Positions 8,602 to 16,425 of a DNA stretch of 64,000 bases are shown piece by piece; the first letter of the stretch is position 1, and each line of letters starts with the position of its first letter. A program made the translations under genes and the position numbers. Source of the stretch: Actinoplanes sp. M2I2 (GTDB lineage Bacteria > Actinomycetota > Actinomycetes > Mycobacteriales > Micromonosporaceae); assembly GCF_023544445.1 (NCBI RefSeq), contig NZ_JALPVJ010000011.1, positions 186,001 through 250,000 of the forward strand. The letters run 5' to 3'. The notes under the pieces were generated by a model, which worked only from the letters and a program-made list of their open reading frames with translations, had not been told where the DNA came from and did not search any database.

Positions 8602-8629
8602 CCTCAGCCGTGTCAGTTCAGCCGTTGGT

Positions 8630-9586
8630 TCAGCCCAAGCGGCCCAGCGCGCGGTTCGTGCGGTTCGCCCGCACAGCCGCGCGCTGCTGCTCCGCCGTCA
8701 CCTCGATGTAGTTCTGCGACGTCGCCAGCGACGCATGCCCCAGCAACCGCATGATCTCGCTCGCGTTGGCCCCGTCCTCAGCCAGCCGCGTCGCGAACGT
8801 ATGCCGCAACGCATGCAACTGGGCACCCCGCGGCACCCGATCGTTGACCCCGGCCCGGCGATAACACGAACTCACCAGATATTGCAGACCACCGCGCTGC
8901 AACGGAGCACCCTGGCGATCCACCATCAGCGCGTCACCGGCACCGACCCGGCCGAACCGCAACCGGCGGCTCTCCACATAACGCTCCACCACAGCATCCA
9001 GCTCCGGCTCGATCGGCACCGTCCGCGGCCGCCCACCCTTACCGGCCACGTCGACCCGCCGCTCACCCGGACGCCCCACGAACGACCCCACCCGCAACGC
9101 CAGCAACTCCGACAACCGCAGACCCGCACACAGGGCCAGCGCCAGAACGGCCACATCACGCTCCGGCCAAGGATCACGCTGCCGGTCATCGGCCCGGCTC
9201 ACCGCGTCGAGCAGCTGCTCCGGAGTGTCCTCACCCCGCAACGGCTTGGGGGAGTGGACCGCCGGCCGCGGCTTGTCCACCGCCGACATCGGATTGCCGG
9301 CCACCACCTGCTCGGTCACCAGGAACGTGAAGAACGCGTTCCAGCTCGACCAGGCCCGCGCCACCGACGCCGGCGCCCGGGAACTCGCGAAGCGGGCAAA
9401 GGCCGCCCGCAGCGAGCGAGGGGAGAGGTCACCCAGAGTGACATCGTCACGGTCCATCAAGGCGACGACCGAGGTCAGATCCCGTTCGTACGCCGCCAGC
9501 GTGTGAACCGAGGGCTTGCGTACGGCCCGCGCGGCCAGAAAGTCCCGGATGAGCTCACTGATCATCATGTCGCCGCTGTCATGCAT
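8630..9586 (-). CDS. Tyrosine recombinase/integrase, Xer-like
   Basis: The ATG at 9586 gives a 318-residue protein with an N-terminal SAM-like core-binding domain (about residues 8-105) and a C-terminal catalytic domain. Catalytic residues are visible: the Arg in CAGLRLSELLAL, His-x-x-Arg in LHALRHTFATRL, and the His and nucleophilic Tyr in LLGHASLATSQNYIEV. Size and layout match XerC/XerD-like enzymes more than large phage integrases. The start is supported by a consensus TATAAT exactly seven bases before the ATG, giving a leaderless message. Alternative starts lie at 9568 and 9565. The reading frame continues upstream of 9586 but without domain character. Confidence 0.85.
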   Translation of the reverse strand: MHDSGDMMISELIRDFLAARAVRKPSVHTLAAYERDLTSVVALMDRDDVTLGDLSPRSLRAAFARFASSRAPASVARAWSSWNAFFTFLVTEQVVAGNPMSAVDKPRPAVHSPKPLRGEDTPEQLLDAVSRADDRQRDPWPERDVAVLALALCAGLRLSELLALRVGSFVGRPGERRVDVAGKGGRPRTVPIEPELDAVVERYVESRRLRFGRVGAGDALMVDRQGAPLQRGGLQYLVSSCYRRAGVNDRVPRGAQLHALRHTFATRLAEDGANASEIMRLLGHASLATSQNYIEVTAEQQRAAVRANRTNRALGRLG

Positions 9587-9593
9587 ATGTCTT

Positions 9594-9599
9594 ATTATA
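9594..9599 (-). promoter_or_regulatory. Consensus TATAAT -10 of the recombinase gene
   Basis: On the minus strand TATAAT is followed by AAGACAT and then the ATG at 9586. A perfect -10 is rare in such GC-rich DNA. No clear -35 hexamer is seen at the usual spacing. The geometry predicts transcription starting at or next to the ATG. Confidence 0.55.
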
Positions 9600-10021
9600 C
9601 AGCACTTTCGCACGTTTGTACTGTTTGGGTTCTCACGATAAGCAGTCGGACGCGTTGGGTCCGAGCGCCGTCGGGAGGGCCGGCCCACCCGGGACGGCGC
9701 TGGGCTCGGCCGGGCCGGTACGCCTCGAAGGTTCAGCGCGCCCGCCCGGCCTATAGGGGACCGAATCTCTGCACGGAAGCGGCAGGTGATTCCTCGACGC
9801 GTAAAGGCGTCGCGGGGCGGTTTCAGCGAACATTGAGCGCTTGGCCGGGGCTGTCCGGTGTGGCTTTTGGCGCGTGATGAGTTGTGCCCAGCCAGCTGTT
9901 TGGTGCGGCCTTTGGGCCTCGGGCGCATCCGACTGTGCGGCCAAGCGCAAGCCCATGCCGTTCGGCCCACATGTCGCGCTCGGCAACGCGACGGCTCCTA
10001 GGGCACCCCTTCCCCTGGCTA

Positions 10022-10049
10022 GGTTTACATAATACACATTCTCGACCTG
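10022..10049. other. dif-like 28-bp recombination site (11-6-11 layout)
   Basis: Read on the plus strand, GGTTTACATAA-TACACA-TTCTCGACCTG aligns with the reverse complement of the E. coli dif site. The XerD-side arm matches at 8 of 11 positions, and the 14-base run ACATAATACACATT matches at 13. The XerC-side arm is divergent, as is common for dif sites. It lies 436 bases upstream of a Xer-like recombinase gene. Whether it is the chromosomal dif or an element attachment site cannot be decided here. Confidence 0.4.
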
Positions 10050-10092
10050 GAATATTGTCGATGTAACGGGCGGCGTCGTGCGTGCCGGATGG

Positions 10093-10455
10093 TTATTTGC
10101 GGCGGGCGGGCTCGCGGCCTTCGCACAGCACGAGCGGGTCATCGTATGGTCCCTGGACGAGGCAGACCTTGATGGTGCCGTCGGGCAGGATCAGCATGTT
10201 GGGCGGGTCCACGGACGAATACCACTCCACCGTGCCGCCCACGGGCCGGATCCCGTACTTCTCGGCGATGCGGCTCACGCCGTGCTCCTGCCGGGCCCGG
10301 GCCGCCGGTGTGTGCCACAGGATCAAACCCAGCCCGGCGGCGGTGAGCGTCCCCAGCAGCAACTTGAGCGGCAGATCCCGGTCGCGAGTGCGTCGCCGCG
10401 CCGGCTTGTCCGCACCGCCGTGCGGGTGCTCGTCGCCTGTCGTCACGGCGTTCAT
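10093..10455 (-). CDS. Small membrane-anchored protein of unknown function
   Basis: The 120-residue product has a polar, basic N-terminus, one hydrophobic segment at about residues 29-47 (LPLKLLLGTLTAAGLGLILW) and an extracytoplasmic-looking C-terminal part with PDGTIKVCLVQGPYDDPLVL and two cysteines that could pair. It is probably a single-pass membrane protein with its C-terminal domain outside. I do not recognise the family. It stands alone, ending in the AT-rich island beside the dif-like site. Confidence 0.6.
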   Translation of the reverse strand: MNAVTTGDEHPHGGADKPARRRTRDRDLPLKLLLGTLTAAGLGLILWHTPAARARQEHGVSRIAEKYGIRPVGGTVEWYSSVDPPNMLILPDGTIKVCLVQGPYDDPLVLCEGREPARRK

Positions 10456-10694
10456 GGTGGCGGACCGGACAGCCCGGCCGACGCGACACGGCGATCCGGC
10501 TCGTGAATTTCAGCCGATTCAGGCGGAAACGGTCGCAACTCCCCCGGGCGCGAGTGTTCCGGTTGATCCGGCATCGCCTTGGTCAGGTGTCTCGCTGACA
10601 CGTTCCTCGGTTTTCGGGCGCTGGCACAATGGTCGCCTCACGTCTGTCGGCGACCGCCGGGCGATGTTGTCCGTGGTGTATCGGGAAGAGTGTG

Positions 10695-11222
10695 GTGCGC
10701 GTGGCCTACGGGGTGGTGCTGCGACCGGACGCGGAGACGTCACGGTCGCTGGTCGAGCTGTCGCACGTCGTCGGGGACGGTCATGAGCCGCTGATGCTGC
10801 TGGGTGACGACGCTCCCCCGCATGTGTCGGTGCTGCACGTCGAGGAAGCCGCCGACCGGACGGCCGATCTCGCCGCGGCGGTCGCACGTCACCGCGGCCG
10901 GACGTTCCCGGCGAGGATCATCGGGTTGCTGTACTCGGTGGTGCCGCCCGGCGATTACTACGTGCCGACCGGCGGCTACTACTTCGGCCTGGAGATGATC
11001 CGGAGTCCGGAGCTGGATGCGGTGCACCGCGAGTTCCTGAGCCTCGGTCACAGGCCGTTGGGTCTGGTCGGCCCGGATTACCGTCCGCACATCACGTTGG
11101 GGGTGACTGCCGTGCCGCCGTCGCTGCCGCCGTTGTCGCGGGTTCCTACCGGGGTGATCTCGCTGACGATGGCCGGCGGTGCCGTTGGCCCGTTCGGAAC
11201 GTTCCCCAACCTCGTGGAGTGA
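10695..11222 (+). CDS. 2H phosphoesterase (2'-5' RNA ligase-like) family protein
   Basis: Two His-x-Ser/Thr motifs, PHVSVLHV and PHITLGV, about 90 residues apart, mark the 2H phosphoesterase fold of 2'-5' RNA ligases and cyclic phosphodiesterases. The protein is about 175 residues. It may open 2',3'-cyclic phosphates or join RNA ends. Several GTG codons lie near the start (10692, 10695, 10701); GGGAAGAG at 10683-10690 supports one of them and 10695 is a compromise. Most of its neighbours are unrelated small genes. Confidence 0.68.
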   Translation: MRVAYGVVLRPDAETSRSLVELSHVVGDGHEPLMLLGDDAPPHVSVLHVEEAADRTADLAAAVARHRGRTFPARIIGLLYSVVPPGDYYVPTGGYYFGLEMIRSPELDAVHREFLSLGHRPLGLVGPDYRPHITLGVTAVPPSLPPLSRVPTGVISLTMAGGAVGPFGTFPNLVE

Positions 11223-11353
11223 CGGAACTGCTTCGGCGAGGCGCCAGGTGGTAGTCCCGGGATCTGTTCACCGTCCGTGCCAATGATCATGAAGGGCCTC
11301 GGGGCGAGCTGCTGGCCTCATAACGACGCGGCCCAGACCTATACGCTGAGTTT

Positions 11354-11794
11354 GTGCCCGACGATCTTCCCTGGGAGGAATACCGACGTGATCGCCCGCG
11401 GTCCGGCATGTCGTTTCCTGTCGGGCGCGGTCTCGTCGAGCAAGCGCTCCGAGACGCCGACACCGTCGTCGGCACGCTCGAGTTGGTCATAGCGGACTAC
11501 GGCGGTCGGCCGGCGAGGGCCGACCTGTTGGCGGTCACCGTCGACTGGTTCAGTGACGCGCAAAGCGGCTACGTTTCCCATCGCAAACGCAGTGAGGCCA
11601 GCCACCTGCTGATGAGGGTCTGGGCCGTACCTGCCGAGCAACGCCAGCAGCTGCGGATCCTTGCACCCGACGCCGTTGCGCTGGCCTGCCGATGGGCTGC
11701 AGAAGCGCGAGAACGAGGCACGGCATGGTCGGCGTCGAACCACTCGCTCCTGCTGCGGTATCAACAGCACACGCTGACCGTGGAAGAGACCTGA
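11354..11794 (+). CDS. Hypothetical protein, 146 residues
   Basis: The frame starts at a GTG six bases after a possible -10 (TACGCT), giving MPDDLPWEEYRRDRPRSG, and ends HSLLLRYQQHTLTVEET. The protein is soluble and rich in Arg and Ala, with no signal peptide, membrane segment or motif that I recognise. Codon use is consistent with coding, but no family can be named. Its neighbours give no clue. Confidence 0.5.
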   Translation: MPDDLPWEEYRRDRPRSGMSFPVGRGLVEQALRDADTVVGTLELVIADYGGRPARADLLAVTVDWFSDAQSGYVSHRKRSEASHLLMRVWAVPAEQRQQLRILAPDAVALACRWAAEARERGTAWSASNHSLLLRYQQHTLTVEET

Positions 11795-11949
11795 CCAAGC
11801 CCACAAGCGAGTCCGTCGCCTGCGCTTCCATGAGTTGACGCCCGATTCCGGCTCGGGCGGTCGTTCCCCAGATGGCCGGTAATGCGCGGCTTTGCCGGTG
11901 GTCGCCGTGGTGCTGGTCCTGCCGGCCGACGGCCCGCCGGATCGAGGGG

Positions 11950-12270
11950 TCAGTGGCTGCCGAGTTCGACGAGCAGGACGCCGGTGATGACCAGCGCTAT
12001 GCCGCCGGCCATCGTTTTGGTGAGGGGGTCCTTGAAGGCGGCCCGGGCGATGATGGCGGTGCCGGCGATGCCGATGGCCGACCAGATGCCGTACGCGATG
12101 CCGATGGGCATGCCTTCCTGCAAGGCCAGGGAGAGCAGCACGAACGACACGGTGTAGCCGGCAACGATCGGGACGATCCACTTTTTGACGCGCAGGCCGT
12201 CGGAGACGCGCAGGGCCATGGTGGCGCTGATCTCGATGGCGATGGCCAGGGCGAGGTAGACGAAGCTCAT
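11950..12270 (-). CDS. SMR-family multidrug transporter subunit
   Basis: This 106-residue protein has four transmembrane helices and the small multidrug resistance signature: the membrane-embedded glutamate in LALAIAIEISATMALR (TM1), then GMPIGIAYGIWSAIGIAGTA. It should exchange protons for cationic drugs or guanidinium-like compounds as a dimer. Its start overlaps the stop of the upstream SMR gene by four bases. Tandem SMR genes of this kind (EbrAB, YkkCD type) usually form heterodimers with opposite orientation. Confidence 0.88.
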   Translation of the reverse strand: MSFVYLALAIAIEISATMALRVSDGLRVKKWIVPIVAGYTVSFVLLSLALQEGMPIGIAYGIWSAIGIAGTAIIARAAFKDPLTKTMAGGIALVITGVLLVELGSH

Positions 12271-12605
12271 CGGGGGCCTTCCTGTTCGGCGCGGTGGGAG
12301 CCGAGTTCGATGAGCAGGACACCGCCGATGATGGCGGCGAAGCCGACGGTCATGAGCCAGGTGAGCGGGTCGCCGAACAGGACCGCGGCGGCGAGGGCGG
12401 TGAGGGCGACGCCGCTGCCGGCCCAGATGCCGTAGGCGACGCCGATGGGCATGCCCTGGCGCAGCAGCAGGGACATGAGGATGAACGCAGCCAGGTAGCC
12501 GGCGACGACGAGGGCGTACCAGCCGGGGTGGTCGACGGCGGCGCGCAGTGCGAGGCTGGCGCTGACTTCGGTCATGATGGCGGCGCTGAGGGTGAGCCAC
12601 TTCAT
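12267..12605 (-). CDS. SMR-family multidrug transporter subunit (partner)
   Basis: The 112-residue protein has four transmembrane helices, the TM1 glutamate in SAAIMTEVSASLALR, and GMPIGVAYGIWAGSGVALTA. It is the first gene of a two-gene SMR operon; GAAGGAG lies seven bases before its ATG. The C-terminal tail (HRAEQEGPR) is longer than in its partner. No guanidine riboswitch is seen in the 48 bases before the divergent VOC gene. Confidence 0.88.
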   Translation of the reverse strand: MKWLTLSAAIMTEVSASLALRAAVDHPGWYALVVAGYLAAFILMSLLLRQGMPIGVAYGIWAGSGVALTALAAAVLFGDPLTWLMTVGFAAIIGGVLLIELGSHRAEQEGPR

Positions 12606-12640
12606 CGGGTGCTCCTTCGATGAGGTGGGTGCAGTGTGTC

Positions 12641-12646
12641 AGGAGG
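12641..12646 (+). promoter_or_regulatory. Strong ribosome-binding site that fixes the VOC gene start
   Basis: AGGAGG, within AGGAGGTGATC, complements the conserved 3' end of 16S rRNA and lies seven bases before the GTG at 12654. This selects 12654 over the in-frame GTG at 12636, which lies upstream of the site. Confidence 0.7.
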
Positions 12647-12653
12647 TGATCGT

Positions 12654-13370
12654 GTGGAGGTCCGGTGGGTCACCGGGTTCCTGGATTCGCCGTCGGCCGG
12701 GGTGGAGGCGTTCTGGCTGGGCGTGACCGGGGCGTCGTTGTCGCCGCGGCGGGGCGATTTCGCGACGTTGCTGCCGGTGGACGGGGACGCGTATCTGCGG
12801 GTGCAGGTTCTGGCTGGTGCTCCCCCGCGTACGCATCTGGATCTGCATGTCGTGTCGGTGCCGGAGGCGGCCGGGGAAGCGGTGGGTCTGGGCGCGTCGG
12901 TGGTGCTCGACGAGGGTGATCTGGTGGTGTTGCGCTCCCCCGCCGGTGCGGTGTTCTGCCTGGTGCCGTGGGGTGGTGAGGCGGTGCGGCCGGCGCCGGT
13001 GGAGTGGCCCGGTGGGCCGGTCAGCGCGGTGGATCAGGTGTGTGTCGACGTACCGTCGGGGGCTTTTGATCGGGAGGCGGGTTTCTGGTCGGCGTTGACG
13101 GGGTGGGCGCGGCGGCCGTCGGATCTGCCGCAGTTCGAGCATCTGGAGCGGGGCGCGGGGAAGCCGCTGAAGTTGTTGCTGCAGCGGGCCGGTTCGGCGT
13201 CGGCGGGCATGCACCTGGATCTGGCCTGCGACGACGTGGATCGTGAGGTGGCGCGGCAGGTGCGGTTGGGGGCCGTGGTGGTGCGCCGGGTCGAGGGTGA
13301 GTGGACGACGTTGCGGGACCCGGCCGGTCGGGAGTATTGCGTCACTGGCCGGTCGCCTCAGATTTGCTAG
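12654..13370 (+). CDS. VOC (glyoxalase/bleomycin resistance) protein with two tandem domains
   Basis: The 238-residue protein contains two vicinal-oxygen-chelate modules. The first has WVTGFLDSPSAGVEAFWLGV and THLDLHV, and the second has QVCVDVPSGAFDREAGFWSA and GMHLDLACDD followed by TLRDPAGREYCV. Two-module VOC proteins bind metals or small ligands and are often annotated as glyoxalase-like. It diverges from the SMR pair and precedes the guanidine exporter. Its stop codon overlaps a possible -10 (TAGCGT) for the riboswitch transcript. Confidence 0.8.
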   Translation: MEVRWVTGFLDSPSAGVEAFWLGVTGASLSPRRGDFATLLPVDGDAYLRVQVLAGAPPRTHLDLHVVSVPEAAGEAVGLGASVVLDEGDLVVLRSPAGAVFCLVPWGGEAVRPAPVEWPGGPVSAVDQVCVDVPSGAFDREAGFWSALTGWARRPSDLPQFEHLERGAGKPLKLLLQRAGSASAGMHLDLACDDVDREVARQVRLGAVVVRRVEGEWTTLRDPAGREYCVTGRSPQIC

Positions 13371-13400
13371 CGTGGGTGGTGGTACCGCAGCAGCGGCTAT

Positions 13401-13443
13401 CCCGGACGAGGACGTGTCGTACCCGGCAGGCGAAGACGACCGC
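13401..13443 (+). ncRNA. Guanidine-III (ykkC-III) riboswitch
   Basis: The stretch carries the conserved pieces of the guanidine-III riboswitch in order: CCGGACGAGG, then GTCGTACCCGG, an AGG linker and CGAAGACGACCGC, whose GACGAC part pairs back to form the pseudoknot-style fold. It closely follows the known actinobacterial form and lies 20 bases before a gdx-type SMR gene, the usual target. Guanidine binding should expose the ribosome-binding region and raise expression of the exporter. The transcript probably starts near 13379. Confidence 0.85.
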
Positions 13444-13462
13444 GTGAGGGTGGTGTGTCGCC

Positions 13463-13777
13463 GTGGCTTGGCTGGTTCTGGTCTTCTCCGGGGTTCTCGA
13501 GTCGGTGTGGGCTGTCGCTCTGGGCCGTTCGCAGGGTTTCACCCGGCTGGTTCCGAGCGTGATCTTCGTGGTGGCGCTGGTGGCGTCGATGGTCGGGCTG
13601 GGTTACAGCTTGCGCAGCATTCCCATCGGTACGGGTTACGCGGTGTGGGTGGGTATCGGCGCGGTGGGCACGGCCCTGGCCGGGATGGTGTTCCTGGGCG
13701 AGTCGGCGAGCCTCCTGCGGATCCTGTCGTTGTTGCTGGTCGTCGCCGGGGTGGTCGGTCTCAAGCTGTTCCACTGA
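13463..13777 (+). CDS. gdx: Guanidinium exporter Gdx (SugE-type SMR)
   Basis: The 104-residue protein has four transmembrane helices. The TM1 segment VLVFSGVLESVWAVALGRSQ carries the essential glutamate, and GYSLRSIPIGTGYAVWVGIG is characteristic of the Gdx/SugE subgroup rather than the drug-exporting Qac subgroup. Homologues form dual-topology homodimers that exchange guanidinium for protons. Control by the guanidine-III riboswitch immediately upstream supports the assignment. The start is the GTG at 13463. Its end overlaps the convergent hydrolase by 17 bases. Confidence 0.92.
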   Translation: MAWLVLVFSGVLESVWAVALGRSQGFTRLVPSVIFVVALVASMVGLGYSLRSIPIGTGYAVWVGIGAVGTALAGMVFLGESASLLRILSLLLVVAGVVGLKLFH

Positions 13778-14519
13778 TGAGCGCGGCCGTGCGGGTGGGC
13801 CGTTCCAGGTGGACCTGGTGGCCGCAGTCCAGCTCGGCCAGGGTGAAGTCGTCGTGCAGCGTTTCCCGGCACAGCTCGGCGTATCCGGCCGGGACGGCCT
13901 GGGAGCGCAGGGCCACGACCAGGGTCGTTCTCGTGCCGGCCGGCGGGGTGACGGCGGGCCGGGCGAGTTCCGAATAGGTCGCGACGACCATCGGCGGGCT
14001 GTAGCGCCAGTGCCAGCGGCCGTCGGCGCCCTGCCTGAGATGGTCACGGATTTCGTCGTCGACCAGGGTGGCGGCCTCGGCCGGCCAGGTGCGGGCGCGC
14101 TCCCCCGCGGCGTCGGCCGGGTTGTCGAACACCGGTGGGGTCAGGGCGTCGCCGGCGCGCTCCTCGGCCAGGGCCGGGGGCAGCGCCATGCCGGGGTCCA
14201 GCAGGACGAGCCGCTCGATCCGGCCGGGATGACGGCGGGCCAGGTGTACGGCGACGGTGGCGCCCAGGGAGTGCCCGACGACCGTGGCCCGGGTGAGGCC
14301 CAGGTGGTCCAGGACGTCGACGACATCCTCGGCGTGCTGTTCGAAAGTCCACGGCGCGTGGGTGGTGGAGTGGCCGTGGCCGCGCAGGTCGGGGGCGATG
14401 ATCTGGTGGCCGGGCAGGTGACCGGCCAGCGAGCGCCAGCGGCCGCCGTGACCGGTGAGGCCGTGCAGCGCGATCAGCGGGCGGCCGTTGTCGTCGCCGA
14501 AGCGGTGGAGGTGCAGCAC
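13761..14519 (-). CDS. Alpha/beta-fold hydrolase
   Basis: The protein has 252 residues with a canonical fold: IALHGLTGHGGRW (oxyanion hole), APDLRGHGHST, the nucleophile elbow VVGHSLGATVAV, and the C-terminal histidine in ELDCGHQVHLERP. The GHSLG elbow resembles esterases and epoxide hydrolases. The expected acidic residue is less obvious (RTTLVVALRSQAV lacks the usual Asp), so the triad may use another position. GTG start; no signal peptide. Confidence 0.82.
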   Translation of the reverse strand: MLHLHRFGDDNGRPLIALHGLTGHGGRWRSLAGHLPGHQIIAPDLRGHGHSTTHAPWTFEQHAEDVVDVLDHLGLTRATVVGHSLGATVAVHLARRHPGRIERLVLLDPGMALPPALAEERAGDALTPPVFDNPADAAGERARTWPAEAATLVDDEIRDHLRQGADGRWHWRYSPPMVVATYSELARPAVTPPAGTRTTLVVALRSQAVPAGYAELCRETLHDDFTLAELDCGHQVHLERPTRTAALISGTA

Positions 14520-14583
14520 CCGCTCAGGATGCCGGTCGCCGTCGCGCCGCGCTGCCCCGCTTCCGTGCCGGGGCGGTGCGCGA

Positions 14584-15435
14584 TCAGCCGGGCCGGGAGG
14601 CGAGCGCCTCGGCGATCATGCGGTGTCCCTGGGCTTCGAACGGCTCGTCGCCTGCCTGGTGGGCCCAGACCGCGGTGCCGATCCCGTCGCGGACCCGGTT
14701 GCGGTGCCAGGCGGACGGCTCGCGGGGATCGGTCCCGTACCCGTCGAGGAAGGCCTTTTCCAGTCTCGGGTCGCGGCGGAAGTCCTGGACGGCGAGCCGG
14801 CCGAGGTCCGTGTAGGCGGGACGCATCGCCGCGCGGCCGAAGTCGATGACGCTCACGACGTCGTCGTGGATGAGCCAGTTCCGGGGCTGCCAGTCCCCGT
14901 GGGTGGGTACGAGGGTCGCGGGCGGCGCCGGCCAGGCGGTGATGTCGGCTCGAAGGCGTTCCACGGTGGCCGGGGCGATCCGGTGCGGTTCGCTGAGCCA
15001 GCCCAGGGACTTCTCGTTCTCGCGTCGCTCGTAGTCGTCGTCCGTGACGGCAGTCTGGGCGTGCAGCGAGGCCAGCAGTTCGCCGGCCTGCCGGTAGGTG
15101 GCGGGCTCGTCGGCGTGCTCGCTGCCGAGCACCAGGTCACCGGGTAGGTAGCGGGTGACGAGGAGCTTCGCGTCCGCGCTGCCGTGCACCAGCTCCGGTG
15201 CGCGGCCCCGGCTGGTCCAAGGGTGCAGCCAGTGGAGGTGGGCGTGGAGTTCGCGCCCGATGTGACGGTCGTCGTCGCCGCCGGCTTTGACGATGAAGCG
15301 GGACCCGGCGTGGGTCAGCTCGAGGACGGTGGTGGCCACCAGGCCCCAGCTGTGGTCCTTGTCGACGGTCGCGGAGGGAAGCCACCGGTCCACCAGCATC
15401 CGCTGCTGCGGGGAGAGGCCGAGCGCAGAGGTCAC
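14584..15435 (-). CDS. Phosphotransferase of the aminoglycoside/choline kinase (APH) family
   Basis: The GTG at 15435, with AGGA nearby, gives about 283 residues. The catalytic loop is LVPTHGDWQPRNWLIHDD and the metal-binding DFG equivalent is VSVIDFGRAAM; the N-lobe includes RFIVKAGGDDD with the ATP-binding lysine. The family phosphorylates aminoglycosides or small metabolites, and the substrate cannot be deduced. The frame stays open further upstream, but that extension has no domain. It is one of four phosphotransferase-like loci in the window, one of them a pseudogene. Confidence 0.8.
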   Translation of the reverse strand: MTSALGLSPQQRMLVDRWLPSATVDKDHSWGLVATTVLELTHAGSRFIVKAGGDDDRHIGRELHAHLHWLHPWTSRGRAPELVHGSADAKLLVTRYLPGDLVLGSEHADEPATYRQAGELLASLHAQTAVTDDDYERRENEKSLGWLSEPHRIAPATVERLRADITAWPAPPATLVPTHGDWQPRNWLIHDDVVSVIDFGRAAMRPAYTDLGRLAVQDFRRDPRLEKAFLDGYGTDPREPSAWHRNRVRDGIGTAVWAHQAGDEPFEAQGHRMIAEALASRPG

Positions 15436-15579
15436 GGCGGAAATCCTAAGGGGTGACCCATCGGGCCGGCTTCTGCCGCTGAGTCTGCGCCGGCGTTGCC
15501 GGGGCGTCTCGCGGGAATGTCGGTGGGACCTGGTAGAAGTGTCATACAAACGTTCGAAGACGTGTGAAGGGCTGAGGCG

Positions 15580-16416
15580 ATGGCTGGGCTGAGCACCGAC
15601 GAGTTGCAGACGATCCGGGACGGGCTGGCCGCCGGTCGCAAGCCGCGGGTCCAGTTCACCGAGGGGGCCGGGCAGATGGCCGGGCAGCTGGGCCAGGTGA
15701 TCGAGCTGGGCGATCCGGCCTCGTCCGATGAGTGGGTGGTGGTGCGGTTCGGGCGTGACGAGCTGCCCTTCTCCCCCGGTGATCTGCAGGTGGCGCCGCG
15801 GGGCGCGGCCGCGCGGAAGGCCGCGGCGCCACCGGCTCCCGCAGCGCCGGTGCCGGCGGTGCCGGCTGGTCCGGCGTTCGTGCTCGATCAGCCGGCGCCC
15901 GGTTCCAAGCGGACGCCGGCCAAGGCAGCGGCCGTTTCCGGCAGGCCGGTTCCCGCGAGCGACGTGGCGTCGAATGGCTCCGGCGGGTCGCCGGCGGGGT
16001 CGAACGGCTCCGGCGGGTCGTCGGCGGGCCGGGCGGGCGGCGGCGAGGATAGGGCGGGCGCACCCGCGCCGCGGAAGGGTGGCGATGACGTGACGGCGGC
16101 TCCTGGGCCTCGCAAAGCGGCGGGCCGGTCGGCGAAACCGAAACCGCCGCCGGCGTTGACGGTCACGCTGGCCTACGGCGACGGTGAGTGGACGGTGGCG
16201 GCCTCGCAGGGGGCGAAGGTGCTGGCCAAGCCCTATGTGGTGCGGCCGGCCGAGGCGTTGCGGATGGTGTCGCTGGTCGACGTGCCGGGCGTTCAGGAGG
16301 CGGTCGAGCAGATCCTGTCGGCTGAGCGGGCCGAGGCCGAGGATCAGGCCCGCCGGTTGCGGGCCGAGCTGGCCGAGGTCGAGGCGCGGCTGGCCGAGCT
16401 GACCGAGAAACCGTGA
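15580..16416 (+). CDS. Actinobacterial protein with low-complexity linker (DUF6319-like)
   Basis: The 278-residue protein has an N-terminal module (DELQTIRDGLAAGRKPRVQF through SSDEWVVVRFGRDELPFSPG, residues 1-70). A long Ala/Pro/Gly/Ser-rich linker follows, with NGSGGSPAG/NGSGGSSAG near-repeats at about 128-147. A C-terminal module (LTVTLAYGDGEWTVAASQGA) then ends in a charged coiled-coil-like helix from about 240. It resembles proteins I recall as DUF6319, but this is from memory. Function is unknown. No signal peptide is present. Confidence 0.6.
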   Translation: MAGLSTDELQTIRDGLAAGRKPRVQFTEGAGQMAGQLGQVIELGDPASSDEWVVVRFGRDELPFSPGDLQVAPRGAAARKAAAPPAPAAPVPAVPAGPAFVLDQPAPGSKRTPAKAAAVSGRPVPASDVASNGSGGSPAGSNGSGGSSAGRAGGGEDRAGAPAPRKGGDDVTAAPGPRKAAGRSAKPKPPPALTVTLAYGDGEWTVAASQGAKVLAKPYVVRPAEALRMVSLVDVPGVQEAVEQILSAERAEAEDQARRLRAELAEVEARLAELTEKP

Positions 16417-16425
16417 CGGCGCCGC

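Larger units (their letters stand above)
9587..10092. other. 506-base non-coding stretch upstream of the recombinase gene
   Basis: No convincing gene is seen; frames that cross it lack domains and sensible codon use. It holds the TATAAT promoter at its left end and an AT-rich island at about 10021-10067. The island contains the dif-like site and a nearby TCGAC-N10-GTCGA repeat at 10042-10061. Confidence 0.6.

Noticed and set aside
9633..10142. 169-codon minus-strand frame across the recombinase upstream region
   Set aside because: Codon use and composition are not protein-like, it overlaps the dif-like island, and no domain is visible.
12606..12653. Guanidine-II (mini-ykkC) switch before the SMR pair
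   Set aside because: The gap is too short and lacks the paired ACGR-loop hairpins.
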